A DNA stretch of 64,000 nt, from assembly GCF_026342435.1 (NCBI RefSeq), contig NZ_JAPEMT010000001.1, positions 1,730,501-1,794,500 of the forward strand. Direction: 5' to 3'. Source of the stretch: Streptomyces sp. NBC_00237. Lineage in GTDB: Bacteria > Actinomycetota > Actinomycetes > Streptomycetales > Streptomycetaceae. The first letter of the stretch is position 1. Each line of letters starts with the position of its first letter. A program made the translations under genes and the position numbers. Under the pieces are notes generated by a model. It ran no database searches. It was not told the origin of the DNA and was given only the letters and a program-made list of their open reading frames with translations. Of this stretch, positions 51,264 to 58,924 are shown one piece after another.

Positions 51264-53035
51264 GCCGCCTCGGCCTCCGTCAGCTGGGAGAGCACGATCT
51301 CCCGGTAGGTCTCATTGGTCTCCATCAGATCGTGGTGCCGTCCGCTGCCCACGACCCGGCCCTCGTCCAGTACGACGATCCGGTCGGCGTCACGGATGGT
51401 CGACACCCGCTGCGCCACGATGATCACGGTCGCCTCCGCCGTCTCCCGCGCCAGCGCCGCCCGCAGGGCCGCGTCGGTCGCGTAGTCCAGTGCCGAGAAC
51501 GAGTCGTCGAAGAGGTAGATCTCGGGGCGCTGGACGAGCGTGCGCGCGATGGAGAGGCGCTGGCGCTGGCCGCCGGACACGTTCGTGCCGCCCTGCGAGA
51601 TCGGGGCGTAGAGGTCTCCCTCAAGCCGCTCCACGAAGTCCTTCGCCTGCGCCGTCTCCAGCGCCGCCCACAGTTCGTCGTCCGTGGCGTCGGGATTTCC
51701 GTAACGCAAATTGCTCGCGACCGTCCCGGAGAACAGATACGGCTTCTGCGGGACGAGCGACACCGTCTTCGCGAGCAGCGTGGGGTCGAGGGTTCTCACG
51801 TTCACGCCGTCGACCAGCACCTCGCCGCCCGTCGCGTCGAACAGCCGGGGGACCAGCCCCAGAAGTGTCGACTTCCCCGAGCCCGTCGACCCGATGATCG
51901 CGGTCGTCTCGCCGGGGCGGGCCTTGAGCGCGATGTCCTTCAGTACGGATTCCTCGGCGCCGGGGTAGCTGAACTCGACTCCCCGCAGCTCCAGTTGACC
52001 GTGGCGGCGCAGCTCGGTGACCGGTGCGAGCGGCGGCACCACGCTGCTGTCCGTGCCCAGCACTTCCTCGATGCGCTCGGCGCACACCTCCGCGCGCGGC
52101 ACCATCATGAACATGAAGGTGGCCATCATCACGGACATCACGATCTGCATGAGATAGGCCAGGAAGGCGGTCAGCGCACCGATCTCCATCCCACCGCTGT
52201 CGATGCGGTGGGCGCCGAACCACACCACGGCGACGCTCGACACGTTCACGACCGTCATCACGATCGGGAACATCAGAGCCATCAGCTTGCCGGTGGCCAG
52301 CGACACCTCGGTGAGGTCCTCGTTGGCCCTCTTGAACCGCTCCTTCTCGAAGTCGTCCTTCACGAAGGCCCGGATGACCCGGTTGCCGGTGATCTGCTCG
52401 CGCAGCACCCGGTTCACGGTGTCCAGCTTCTCCTGCATGGAGCGGAACAGCGGGCGCATCCTGCGGATGATCAGCGAGACGGCGATGCCCAGCACCGGCA
52501 CCACCGCGAGCAGCACGCCCGACAGGGGCACGTCCTGGCCGAGCGCCATGATCACGCCGCCGACGCACATGATGGGGGCGGCCACCACCAGCGTGAAGCT
52601 CATCAGGACCAGCATCTGCACCTGCTGGACGTCGTTCGTCGTGCGGGTGATCAGGGACGGTGCGCCGAAGTGGCCGACCTCGCGCGCCGAGAAGCTCTGC
52701 ACCCGCCCGAACACGGCCGCCCGGATGTCCCGGCCGAGTGCGGCGGCGGTGCGGGCCCCGTAGAAGACGGCCCCGATGTTGCAGACGACCTGCACGACGC
52801 TCACCGCGACCATGAAGGCGCCGAATTCCAGGATGTAGCCCGTGTTCCCCTTCACGACACCCTTGTCGATGATGTCGGCGTTGAGGGTGGGGAGGTAGAG
52901 GGCGGCGCTGGTCTGCAACAGTTGCAGCAGCACCAGCAGTGCTATGGGTTTCTTGTACGGGCCGAGGTGGGCCCGCAGCAGCTTGAGAAGCACACGCGGT
53001 CTTTCGTCGACGGCGGGAGAGGAATCGCCCTCCAT
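51260..53035 (-). CDS. ABC exporter subunit A, second system
   Basis: The 591-residue half-transporter starts with RPRVLLKLLRAHLGPYKKPIALLVLLQLLQ, has six helices and an ATPase with Walker A GSTGSGKST, signature NVSGGQRQR, Walker B IYLFDDSFSALD with Asp in place of the catalytic Glu, and IVAQRVST. It mirrors 35226-36977 (for example LYLPTLNADIIDKGVVKGNTGY against LYLPTLNADVINKGVLTGDTGY). It is the first gene of the pair and overlaps subunit B by four bases (ATGA). Confidence 0.93.
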   Translation of the reverse strand: MEGDSSPAVDERPRVLLKLLRAHLGPYKKPIALLVLLQLLQTSAALYLPTLNADIIDKGVVKGNTGYILEFGAFMVAVSVVQVVCNIGAVFYGARTAAALGRDIRAAVFGRVQSFSAREVGHFGAPSLITRTTNDVQQVQMLVLMSFTLVVAAPIMCVGGVIMALGQDVPLSGVLLAVVPVLGIAVSLIIRRMRPLFRSMQEKLDTVNRVLREQITGNRVIRAFVKDDFEKERFKRANEDLTEVSLATGKLMALMFPIVMTVVNVSSVAVVWFGAHRIDSGGMEIGALTAFLAYLMQIVMSVMMATFMFMMVPRAEVCAERIEEVLGTDSSVVPPLAPVTELRRHGQLELRGVEFSYPGAEESVLKDIALKARPGETTAIIGSTGSGKSTLLGLVPRLFDATGGEVLVDGVNVRTLDPTLLAKTVSLVPQKPYLFSGTVASNLRYGNPDATDDELWAALETAQAKDFVERLEGDLYAPISQGGTNVSGGQRQRLSIARTLVQRPEIYLFDDSFSALDYATDAALRAALARETAEATVIIVAQRVSTIRDADRIVVLDEGRVVGSGRHHDLMETNETYREIVLSQLTEAEAA

Positions 53036-53240
53036 CCTGCGCCACCCACCTCCACCGTGCCCAAGGGTTTACCCCAAACCCCGGTCAAGCCTCGCCCCCT
53101 TCGGGCCCCGCCCCCTCGGGTGCCGCCCTGCTTCGCCTCCTTGGGCGCCGCCCCACCTAGCCCCCTTGGGCTCCGCCCCTCCGCTTCCGCCGAGCCTCCT
53201 TGGGCGGCTGGCCCAGCCCCTTCCGCTTCCGCCTAGCCTC

Positions 53241-53318
53241 CTTGGGCGGCGGGGCCGCCCCCCGGGGGCGGAACGGGCGGGCAAGGGGGCGGCCCCCCTC
53301 GCTCCGGGCCCACCCCGG
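53241..53318. repeat. 78-base GC-rich dispersed element, copy C
   Basis: This copy matches copies A and B except for a T-to-C change in CGGCCCC(T/C)CTCGC. It lies in the 525-base intergenic region. Confidence 0.85.
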
Positions 53319-53490
53319 TGCCGCCCGTTGTTACCTCCGCCTATGGGTGCGCCGCACCAGGGTGCGCCTGCGGCGGGCCGCCCCAGACCCTTCCCCAAGC
53401 TCTCAACTTCGTTCGAGCAGGGGAGACCCCATCCTTCACCTAAACTCGCGAGGCTTGGGGGTCGGACGTGCGGGCGCGTTGGGGCTGGGC

Positions 53491-53510
53491 GCGCAGTTCC
53501 CCGCGCCCCT
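53491..53510. repeat. 20-base dispersed repeat, second copy
   Basis: Identical to 49131-49150. The following AAGGGGCGCG makes a hairpin with its CGCGCCCCT part, and it lies 51 bases beyond the FGGY kinase stop, so it may help terminate that gene. Confidence 0.7.
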
Positions 53511-53560
53511 AAGGGGCGCGTCCGCGCGGCCGAGCCGCACAGTCACACAGCCCCGCGCCC

Positions 53561-55015
53561 CTAAAGGAGTGAGCCGCCCTCGAAGGCCCCCGGATGCACC
53601 TGCTCCCGCGCCGCCCCGAACTGCTGCCGCACCGCCCCACCCACAGCGACCTCTTCCCCCGCCGACAGCACCTGCGTCACCGCCCCCCGCCAAGCGGGCG
53701 GCTCCTCCGCAGAGAGCGAACCCTGCGCGACCCCCAGCGCCCACGCCGCCTGCCGTGCCGCCCCCAGCGCCGCGTACTGCGCCGGAGCGGGCACCACCAC
53801 CTGCGTACCGAAGATCATCGGTGCCATCGCCTGCACCGCGGGCAGCTCAGCTGCGGCCCCCAGCAAGAACACCCGCCGCACCTGCACACCCCGCCCCCGC
53901 AGCACGTCCATCGCGTCCGCCAGCGAGCACAGCATCCCCTCGAAGGAGGCCCGCGCCAGATGTTCCGGCTTCATCGACTCCCGCCGCAGCCCGAACAGCG
54001 TCCCCGCCGCGTGCGGCAGCCACGGTGTCCGCTCGCCCTCCAGGTAGGGGAGCAGCACCAGTCCCGAGGACCCCGGCGTCGACTTCATCGCCAGCGCGGA
54101 CAGCTCCTCAAGGCCGCCCTCCAGACCCAGCAGCTCCGCCGTCCCCCGCAGCGCCCGCACCGCGTTCGACGTGTGGACGACCGGCAGGTGCATGCCCGTG
54201 GCATCAGCGAACGACGTGATCATCCCGGTCGAGTCGGCGAGTGCCTCGTGGTGCACGGCCATCACCGACCCCGAGGCACCCAGCGACACCACCGCGTCGC
54301 CGACGGCCACCCCGAGACCGAAGGCCGCGGCCATCGTCTCCCCGGTGCCCGCCGAGATCAGCAGCCCCTCCGGCGTCGTACCCGCCGCATCGGAAGGACC
54401 GAGCACCTCCGGCAGCATCACCTGGTGCCCGAGCGCCAGCTCCACCAGATCCGGCCGGTACGCCCCCGTGGCGGCCGACCAGTACCCGGTCCCCGACGCG
54501 GCACCCCGGTCGGTCGTCCGGCGGGCCGGACGCCCCAGCAACTGCCACACCAGCCAGTCGTGCGGCTGCATCACGGAAGCGATCCTGGCCGCGTTCTCCG
54601 GCTCGTGCCGTGCCAGCCACGCCAGCTTGGCGAGGGGCTGCGGCGACGTCGGCACCGAACCGACGGCCTGCGCCCACGCCTGCCTGCCGCCGAGCCCCTC
54701 CACCAGGTCCGCCGCGGCTACCTGCGCCCGCTTGTCGTTGCCCAGCAGCGCGGGCCGCACCGGCTGCCCGTTCACGTCCAGCGGCACGAGACCGTGCTGC
54801 TGCGCCGAGACACCGATGGCCTGTACGTCGTCGAGCAGCCCGTCTGCGGCGGCCTCGCCCAGCGACAGCAGCCACGCCTGCGGATCGGCCTCGGTGGACC
54901 GCTCCTCGATCGGATGGGGGGCGTACCCCTCACGCAGCACGGCACCCGTGTCCGTGTCGCAGACCACGACGTGTGTGAAACCGGAGGAACTGTCCAACCC
55001 CGCGACTATGCCCAT
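53561..55015 (-). CDS. FGGY-family carbohydrate kinase (xylulokinase-like)
   Basis: The 484-residue kinase has the N-terminal ASKHA motif (GIVAGLDSSSGFTHVVVCD), QQHGLVPLD, HDWLVWQLLG, and a C-terminal part with GTGETMAAAFG, LLPYLEGERTPWLP and FLLGAAAELPAVQAM. FGGY kinases phosphorylate sugars or polyols such as D-xylulose; HDWLVW and GERTPW favour xylulokinase. ATG 55015 gives the usual MGIVAGLD start; ATG 55021 is in frame. No xylose isomerase or transporter is adjacent, so substrate assignment is tentative. Confidence 0.88.
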   Translation of the reverse strand: MGIVAGLDSSSGFTHVVVCDTDTGAVLREGYAPHPIEERSTEADPQAWLLSLGEAAADGLLDDVQAIGVSAQQHGLVPLDVNGQPVRPALLGNDKRAQVAAADLVEGLGGRQAWAQAVGSVPTSPQPLAKLAWLARHEPENAARIASVMQPHDWLVWQLLGRPARRTTDRGAASGTGYWSAATGAYRPDLVELALGHQVMLPEVLGPSDAAGTTPEGLLISAGTGETMAAAFGLGVAVGDAVVSLGASGSVMAVHHEALADSTGMITSFADATGMHLPVVHTSNAVRALRGTAELLGLEGGLEELSALAMKSTPGSSGLVLLPYLEGERTPWLPHAAGTLFGLRRESMKPEHLARASFEGMLCSLADAMDVLRGRGVQVRRVFLLGAAAELPAVQAMAPMIFGTQVVVPAPAQYAALGAARQAAWALGVAQGSLSAEEPPAWRGAVTQVLSAGEEVAVGGAVRQQFGAAREQVHPGAFEGGSLL

Positions 55016-55133
55016 GCGCATGATTCTGCCGCACCCCGCCGAGGCGGAATGCGGCAGCCGTGAAACCTGTGGCAGGACGAAAGGGCCGCCCCGCCCGCAC
55101 ACGCGCTCAGGTGTTGCCCGTACCCGACCCCAC

Positions 55134-55448
55134 TCAGGTGTTGCTCGTGCCCCAGTCGTCCTCGCCGCCGCCCTGTCCGCGCTCCCGCAGCGAGCGCACC
55201 CGCTGCGCGACCGACTCCGGCACCCGGCCGCTCACCTTGTCGCCCACCTTCTCGGTGACGGTGTGCATGGCCTTGCCCGCGAACTCGCGTCCGCTCTGGG
55301 CCGCCGACTCCGCGGTGTTCCGCACGGCCGGGTTCTGCGAGATCCGCCGGGCGGACTTCCTGATCTGCTCGTAGCGCTCGCGCCCGGCCCGGGTGCCGAG
55401 CACGTATCCCAGGGCCAGTCCGGCGACGAACGTGAGCCGGTAGCGCAT
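55134..55448 (-). CDS. YtxH-like small membrane-associated protein
   Basis: The 104-residue protein has an N-terminal hydrophobic segment with glycine zipper character (LTFVAGLALGYVLGTRAGRERYEQI) followed by charged helices (SARRISQNPAVRNTAESAAQSGREFAGKAMHTVTEKVGDKVSG). The Gxx...GTRAGRERYEQI junction is typical of YtxH/general stress-type proteins of Actinobacteria. ATG 55448 is used; GTG 55457 is possible. It is monocistronic, next to the tRNA genes. Confidence 0.85.
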   Translation of the reverse strand: MRYRLTFVAGLALGYVLGTRAGRERYEQIRKSARRISQNPAVRNTAESAAQSGREFAGKAMHTVTEKVGDKVSGRVPESVAQRVRSLRERGQGGGEDDWGTSNT

Positions 55449-55556
55449 GGCTGCCACCCTTCTCCTGCAACGGTGTCGGTGTGCCGATCGCCTACCCGTA
55501 CCGCCCGCTGATCATCCCGGCGGATACCGATTGGCTAAGCACCCCCCTGCTTGCGC

Positions 55557-55562
55557 TAATGT
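55557..55562 (+). promoter_or_regulatory. Possible tRNA-Asn promoter -10 element
   Basis: TAATGT lies 68 bases before the first tRNA-Asn. TTGGCT at 55531-55536 could be a -35 element but the 20-base spacing is long. Confidence 0.35.
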
Positions 55563-55629
55563 ATGTCTCGCAGCGAGCGCACGCCCCCGGGAAGACCGGT
55601 GGGAGGTGCATTCGGTGCAACCGCAGCAA

Positions 55630-55702
55630 TCCCCTGTAGCTCAATTGGCAGAGCAGCCGGCTGTTAACCGGCAGGTTACTGGTTCGAGTCCAGTCGGGGG
55701 AG
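55630..55702 (+). tRNA. tRNA-Asn (anticodon GTT), copy 1
   Basis: The 73-nucleotide sequence folds into a cloverleaf: acceptor TCCCCTG with CGGGGGA, D-arm GCTC...GAGC, anticodon stem GCCGG/CCGGC with loop CTGTTAA (anticodon GTT), T-arm CTGG-TTCGAGT-CCAG, discriminator G. CCA is not encoded. Confidence 0.95.
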
Positions 55703-55707
55703 CGCGG

Positions 55708-55780
55708 TCCCCTGTAGCTCAATTGGCAGAGCATTCGGCTGTTAACCGGAGGGTTACTGGTTCGAGTCCAGTCGGGGGAG
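55708..55780 (+). tRNA. tRNA-Asn (anticodon GTT), copy 2
   Basis: It repeats copy 1 after a 5-base gap and differs in the anticodon stem (TTCGG/CCGGA instead of GCCGG/CCGGC) and adjacent variable bases. The acceptor, D and T arms are the same. Tandem duplication is likely. Confidence 0.95.
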
Positions 55781-55786
55781 CAGGAA

Positions 55787-55818
55787 GAAAAGAGGGCCTC
55801 TTCGGAGGCCCTCTTTTC
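55787..55818 (+). terminator. UUCG-loop terminator of the tRNA-Asn pair
   Basis: GAAAAGAGGGCCTC pairs perfectly with GAGGCCCTCTTTTC around a TTCG tetraloop, 6 bases after the second tRNA. Confidence 0.93.
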
Positions 55819-56005
55819 CGTTCCCGCGTCCTGCGTACGAACCTCTTCCGGACCCTCTTCGTGTGGTGTGCGGCACGTTGGGGAACCGTCCGGGCAGCAC
55901 GGAAGTCCTCATGGTCATGTGTTGCCGGGCATCCGAGGCGGGAGATCGTATGACCGGCTATGCTGCGGCAGACGGCGCGTACATGTGTACGCGCCACGCC
56001 GTGTG

Positions 56006-56079
56006 GGGGCGGTAGCTCAGCCGGTTAGAGCAGCGGACTCATAATCCGTCGGCCGTGGGTTCGAGTCCCACCCGCCCCA
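56006..56079 (+). tRNA. tRNA with anticodon CAT (Met elongator or Ile2)
   Basis: The 74-nucleotide sequence folds well: acceptor GGGGCGG with CCGCCCC, D-arm GCTC...GAGC, anticodon stem GCGGA/TCCGT with loop CTCATAA, T-arm GTGGG-TTCGAGT-CCCAC, discriminator A. The T-loop and first base pair (G1-C72) exclude initiator tRNA. Elongator methionine and lysidine-modified isoleucine tRNAs share this anticodon, and I cannot separate them. Confidence 0.9.
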
Positions 56080-56126
56080 CCGCAGCAGGACAGGGCAGAA
56101 ACGTTCTGAGCTGCACGGCAGTCACA

Positions 56127-56162
56127 GTGAGGGCCCTCGTGAGAGATCACGGGGGCCCTCAC
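56127..56162 (+). terminator. Terminator after the CAT-anticodon tRNA
   Basis: GTGAGGGCCC (56127-56136) pairs with GGGCCCTCAC (56153-56162), with an inner CGTGA-GAGA-TCACG stem. It lies 47 bases after the tRNA. Confidence 0.85.
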
Positions 56163-56408
56163 TCATGTCCGGGCGTGCGTCCGGGGCGAGCCGGTGCGGG
56201 CGGGTGGTCGCGGCGAGGCGAGTCACCCGGTAGGTCCCGGCTCCGGGGAGGGGCCCGGACCGTCGTAAGCCGTGGGCGCCCAAGTGCCTTCACGACCCTG
56301 TCGCAGGGTGTCGCGCGGGTCTAGGCTTGGCCCTGCCCCGGCCCCCGGCACGAGTTGAGCCGACTCCTGCCGACTGGGTGCGAGCGGGGATTCCAGAGGG
56401 GGCCTGTG

Positions 56409-56663
56409 ATGGTCGTTCTATTGGGGATCTGTGTAGTGGTACTGGTGGTCATGGGGTTCTCCCAGCCGGTCTGGTGGCTGGCCGCGGGGGCCCTGGTCTA
56501 CCTCGCCCTCCGTTACGGAAGGGGCGCCGCCGGGCGTGGTGGTGCCCAGCGGGGCGGGTACGACGAGTACCGGGCCCGGCGTGAGCAGCGCGACAAGTGG
56601 GACCGGAGGTACCGGCGGCAGCACCGGGGGCAGCGCATCACCCCGGACCGGCCGGTGCAGTAG
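56409..56663 (+). CDS. Small membrane protein with charged tail, unknown
   Basis: The 84-residue protein has one or two hydrophobic helices (VVLLGICVVVLVVMGFSQPVWWLAAGALVYLALRYG) and a strongly basic tail (YRARREQRDKWDRRYRRQHRGQR). AGAGGGGG lies 5-9 bases upstream. GTG 56406 is an alternative start. I do not recognise the family. It is monocistronic beside the tRNA genes. Confidence 0.72.
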   Translation: MVVLLGICVVVLVVMGFSQPVWWLAAGALVYLALRYGRGAAGRGGAQRGGYDEYRARREQRDKWDRRYRRQHRGQRITPDRPVQ

Positions 56664-56805
56664 GAGCCCTTCGTCCCCGCTCCGGCGCTGCGTCCGCGTG
56701 CCGGAACGCCGGAGTGCCCGAGCGGGGGCCGGGCTGCTTGCAGGTGCCCAGGGGGCCTTCTGCTCTTGAAGTGGGCCTTCCGCTGGGGGGAGTTCGGGTG
56801 GCGGG

Positions 56806-57018
56806 TCACGGTGCCCGAACCGCACCCGAAAACGTCACCTCGTGTGCCGCGCCGTCCGTGAAGACGGCCTCGGTCTCGGACAGCAGGGTCATCGTCCCGG
56901 GCCGGGAGGGATTGCCCCACCCCTCGGGCGGGTTCCCCGAGACGTCGTCGAGTGGAGTCTCCGCCGCGAAGTACGTCGCGCCGATACGGGCCTCGCGGAT
57001 GCCGCCGTGGGTGGCCAC
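56806..57018 (-). pseudogene. Possible gene fragment or small uncharacterised gene
   Basis: The 70-codon stretch from GTG 57018 encodes ATHGGIREARIGATYFAAET followed by LDDVSGNPPEGWGNPSRPGTMTLLSETEAVF with strong coding-type codon bias. The region upstream in this frame loses that bias and no ribosome binding site precedes the GTG. This suggests the C-terminal remnant of a longer protein, although a genuine short gene is possible. I do not recognise the family. Confidence 0.4.
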
Positions 57019-57118
57019 TGCGGCAGCGGCGGCGCATCGCCGGGGTCTCACGGTCGTGGCGCTGTGGCGCCCGGGCCGGACCGGCGGTTCCCCGTCGGTC
57101 CGGCCCGGCGGGCAGGCC

Positions 57119-57625
57119 CTAGCTGCCGGTCGTGCCGTCGAGCAGCTCGCGCAGGATGTCCAGGTGGCCGTTGTGGCGGGCCGTCTCCTCGGTGAGGTGC
57201 AGGAGGATCCAGCGCAGATCGACGTGGACACCGTGCCGGTCGGCTCCCTCGGCCCGCGTGGAGAGGTCGTTGTCCGCCACCAACGTCCGGTAGCGCGCGC
57301 TCTGTTGTGCGTACTCGTCGAGTAGTTGCGGGAGGGGGAAGTCGACGGCGATGCGCATCTCGCGGTCGGGGTCCTCCTCGGTCCAGGGACCCTCGTCCTT
57401 CTCGCCGAGGAAGACCACCTGGAACCAGTAGTACTCCACCCAGCGGAGGTGGTTGACGATCCCGCTCAGGGTCATCAGGGGAGAGGTCGGCAGGATCGCC
57501 TTGCGGGCGTTCTCCGCCGAGACGCCCTCGCACTTGGCGCGGGTCGTGTCACGGGCGTAGTCGAGGCACGTGGTGAGCTGCGTGCGGTCGTCCCACGCGG
57601 TCGGTGTGTCGCTGATTCTCGTCAT
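57119..57625 (-). CDS. DinB family protein (DUF664)
   Basis: The 168-residue protein has the DinB four-helix pattern: LTTCLDYARDTTRAKCEGVS, SPLMTLSGIVNHLRWVEYYWFQVVF with metal-site His, and LRWILLHLTEETARHNGHLDILRELLDG with a second HxxxH-like site. Family members are metal-dependent and include thiol transferases that use mycothiol. ATG 57625 is used; the frame extends 14 codons more. It is divergent from another DinB gene 164 bases away. Confidence 0.9.
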   Translation of the reverse strand: MTRISDTPTAWDDRTQLTTCLDYARDTTRAKCEGVSAENARKAILPTSPLMTLSGIVNHLRWVEYYWFQVVFLGEKDEGPWTEEDPDREMRIAVDFPLPQLLDEYAQQSARYRTLVADNDLSTRAEGADRHGVHVDLRWILLHLTEETARHNGHLDILRELLDGTTGS

Positions 57626-57789
57626 CGCGCGAAGCTTGGCGGACGGCCGGTACAGGTGTCGAGACATTTTCGACGGGCCCAGGGACGGCCCGAAAGGCGG
57701 CGCCCCAGTAGGACACAGCCTGGCCTAGATGAGTTCTAGTCTGCTGTCAGCAGGAAGAACTCCGGAAGAGCAGAAGGCAGGCGTACGTC

Positions 57790-58362
57790 ATGAAGGCGAT
57801 CGACGAGTCGAAGTCCACCAGCCCCGCCACCACCCAGGCCCCCGTCCCGGACCCCACCGGCGAGCGTGCCGACCTTCTTGCCATGCTGGCCAAGAGCCGC
57901 TACTTCCTGCGGCACACCGCCCGCGACCTCACCGACGAGCAGGCCGGACTGCGCACCACCGCCAGCGCACTCTGCATCGGCGGCCTCATCAAGCACGTGA
58001 CCGCCGTCGAACGCGGCTGGGCGGCCTTCATCGTGGAAGGGCCCGCGTCGGTGAAGGACGCCGCAGGCGAGACCGAGGAGGGCAGGGCCGAGCGCGAGGA
58101 CGGCTTCCGGATGCTGCCCGGCGACACGCTGGCGGGTGTGCTCAAGGCGTACGAGGAAGCGGCGGACGCCACCGACGAACTCGTGCGCACCCTCCCCGAC
58201 CTGGGCGTCACCTGGCCGCTCCCCGAGGCGCCGTGGACGGAGCCCGGTACGGAATGGTCGCTGCGGGGCGTGCTGCTGCACATCGGGACCGAGACGGCGC
58301 AGCACGCCGGGCACGCGGACATCCTCCGGGAAACCCTGGACGGGGCGCAGAGCATGGCGTGA
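57790..58362 (+). CDS. DinB family protein
   Basis: The 190-residue protein shares the DinB layout: RADLLAMLAKSRYFLRHTARDLTDEQAG, LCIGGLIKHVTAVERGWAAFIVEG with metal-site His, and WSLRGVLLHIGTETAQHAGHADILRETLDG. It is similar to the divergent neighbour, so the two may be old duplicates. In Streptomyces such proteins may be mycothiol-dependent detoxification enzymes; this is inference. Confidence 0.88.
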   Translation: MKAIDESKSTSPATTQAPVPDPTGERADLLAMLAKSRYFLRHTARDLTDEQAGLRTTASALCIGGLIKHVTAVERGWAAFIVEGPASVKDAAGETEEGRAEREDGFRMLPGDTLAGVLKAYEEAADATDELVRTLPDLGVTWPLPEAPWTEPGTEWSLRGVLLHIGTETAQHAGHADILRETLDGAQSMA

Positions 58363-58387
58363 GACGCCCCCGCCCCCGCCCCCGCGT

Positions 58388-58825
58388 TCAGCGTCGCCGC
58401 GTCAGCGTCAGCGCCAGCACGCTCAGGCCGAACATCAGCACGCCCAGCGGGAGATGGACCGCCGGGATGTGCGCGATGCCGACCGCTACCTGGACCGAGG
58501 CGAGCACCAGGAAGCCGGTCGCGTGGAGGATCGGGCGCGGGGAGCCCCCGCCCGGCTTCCAGGCCAGGACCGCCGCGAGGACGTAGATCATGGTCGCCCC
58601 GTACATCACGCGGGCTCCGACGCCGTGCAGCACCTCCCCGTACGACGTGGTCATCAACAGGCCCGAGGAGAGGGCCTGGAGGAAGATGGTCAGGGTCTGG
58701 AGGGCGATCGAGACGCGGAGGAACGTGGATCCGCCGCTGGTGGATCCGCCGCCGTGCTCCGCCGCCGTCGTCGCTCCGGTTGCCGTCGTTCCGGGTGCCG
58801 TCGGCCGAGGTGCCTGGATGGCCAT
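58388..58825 (-). CDS. Small integral membrane protein divergent from an ECF sigma factor
   Basis: The 145-residue protein has four hydrophobic segments (FLRVSIALQTLTIFLQALSSGLLM, VMYGATMIYVLAAVLAW, GFLVLASVQVAVGIAHI, LPLGVLMFGLSVLAL) after a Thr/Gly-rich N-terminus. AAGGGG precedes ATG 58825. It is divergent from the ECF41-type sigma gene with a 99-base gap, so it is a possible regulatory target. No family is recognised with certainty. Confidence 0.78.
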   Translation of the reverse strand: MAIQAPRPTAPGTTATGATTAAEHGGGSTSGGSTFLRVSIALQTLTIFLQALSSGLLMTTSYGEVLHGVGARVMYGATMIYVLAAVLAWKPGGGSPRPILHATGFLVLASVQVAVGIAHIPAVHLPLGVLMFGLSVLALTLTRRR

Positions 58826-58924
58826 GTCGCGGGCCCCTTTCCCGCCCGGGGGCGGTAGATCGATAAGGTCTCGACAGCCCGACGAGACGGGCCCGCGAAA
58901 GGTAAGGCGAGGGGTGGTCGGGGC

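Larger units (their letters stand above)
53036..53560. other. 525-base repeat-rich region
   Basis: It contains repeated CCTTGGGC-type words from 53095 onward, the 78-base element (53241-53318), the 20-base repeat (53491-53510) and GCGCCCCTAAGGGGCGC (53502-53518), a perfect inverted repeat. I see no gene. It lies upstream of the ABC exporter and downstream of the FGGY kinase, both on the minus strand. Confidence 0.6.

Noticed and set aside
55492..55734. Short minus-strand frames across the tRNA-Asn pair
   Set aside because: The sequence is fully explained by two tRNA cloverleaves; the repeated LCQLSYRG peptide is only the tRNA duplication read backwards.
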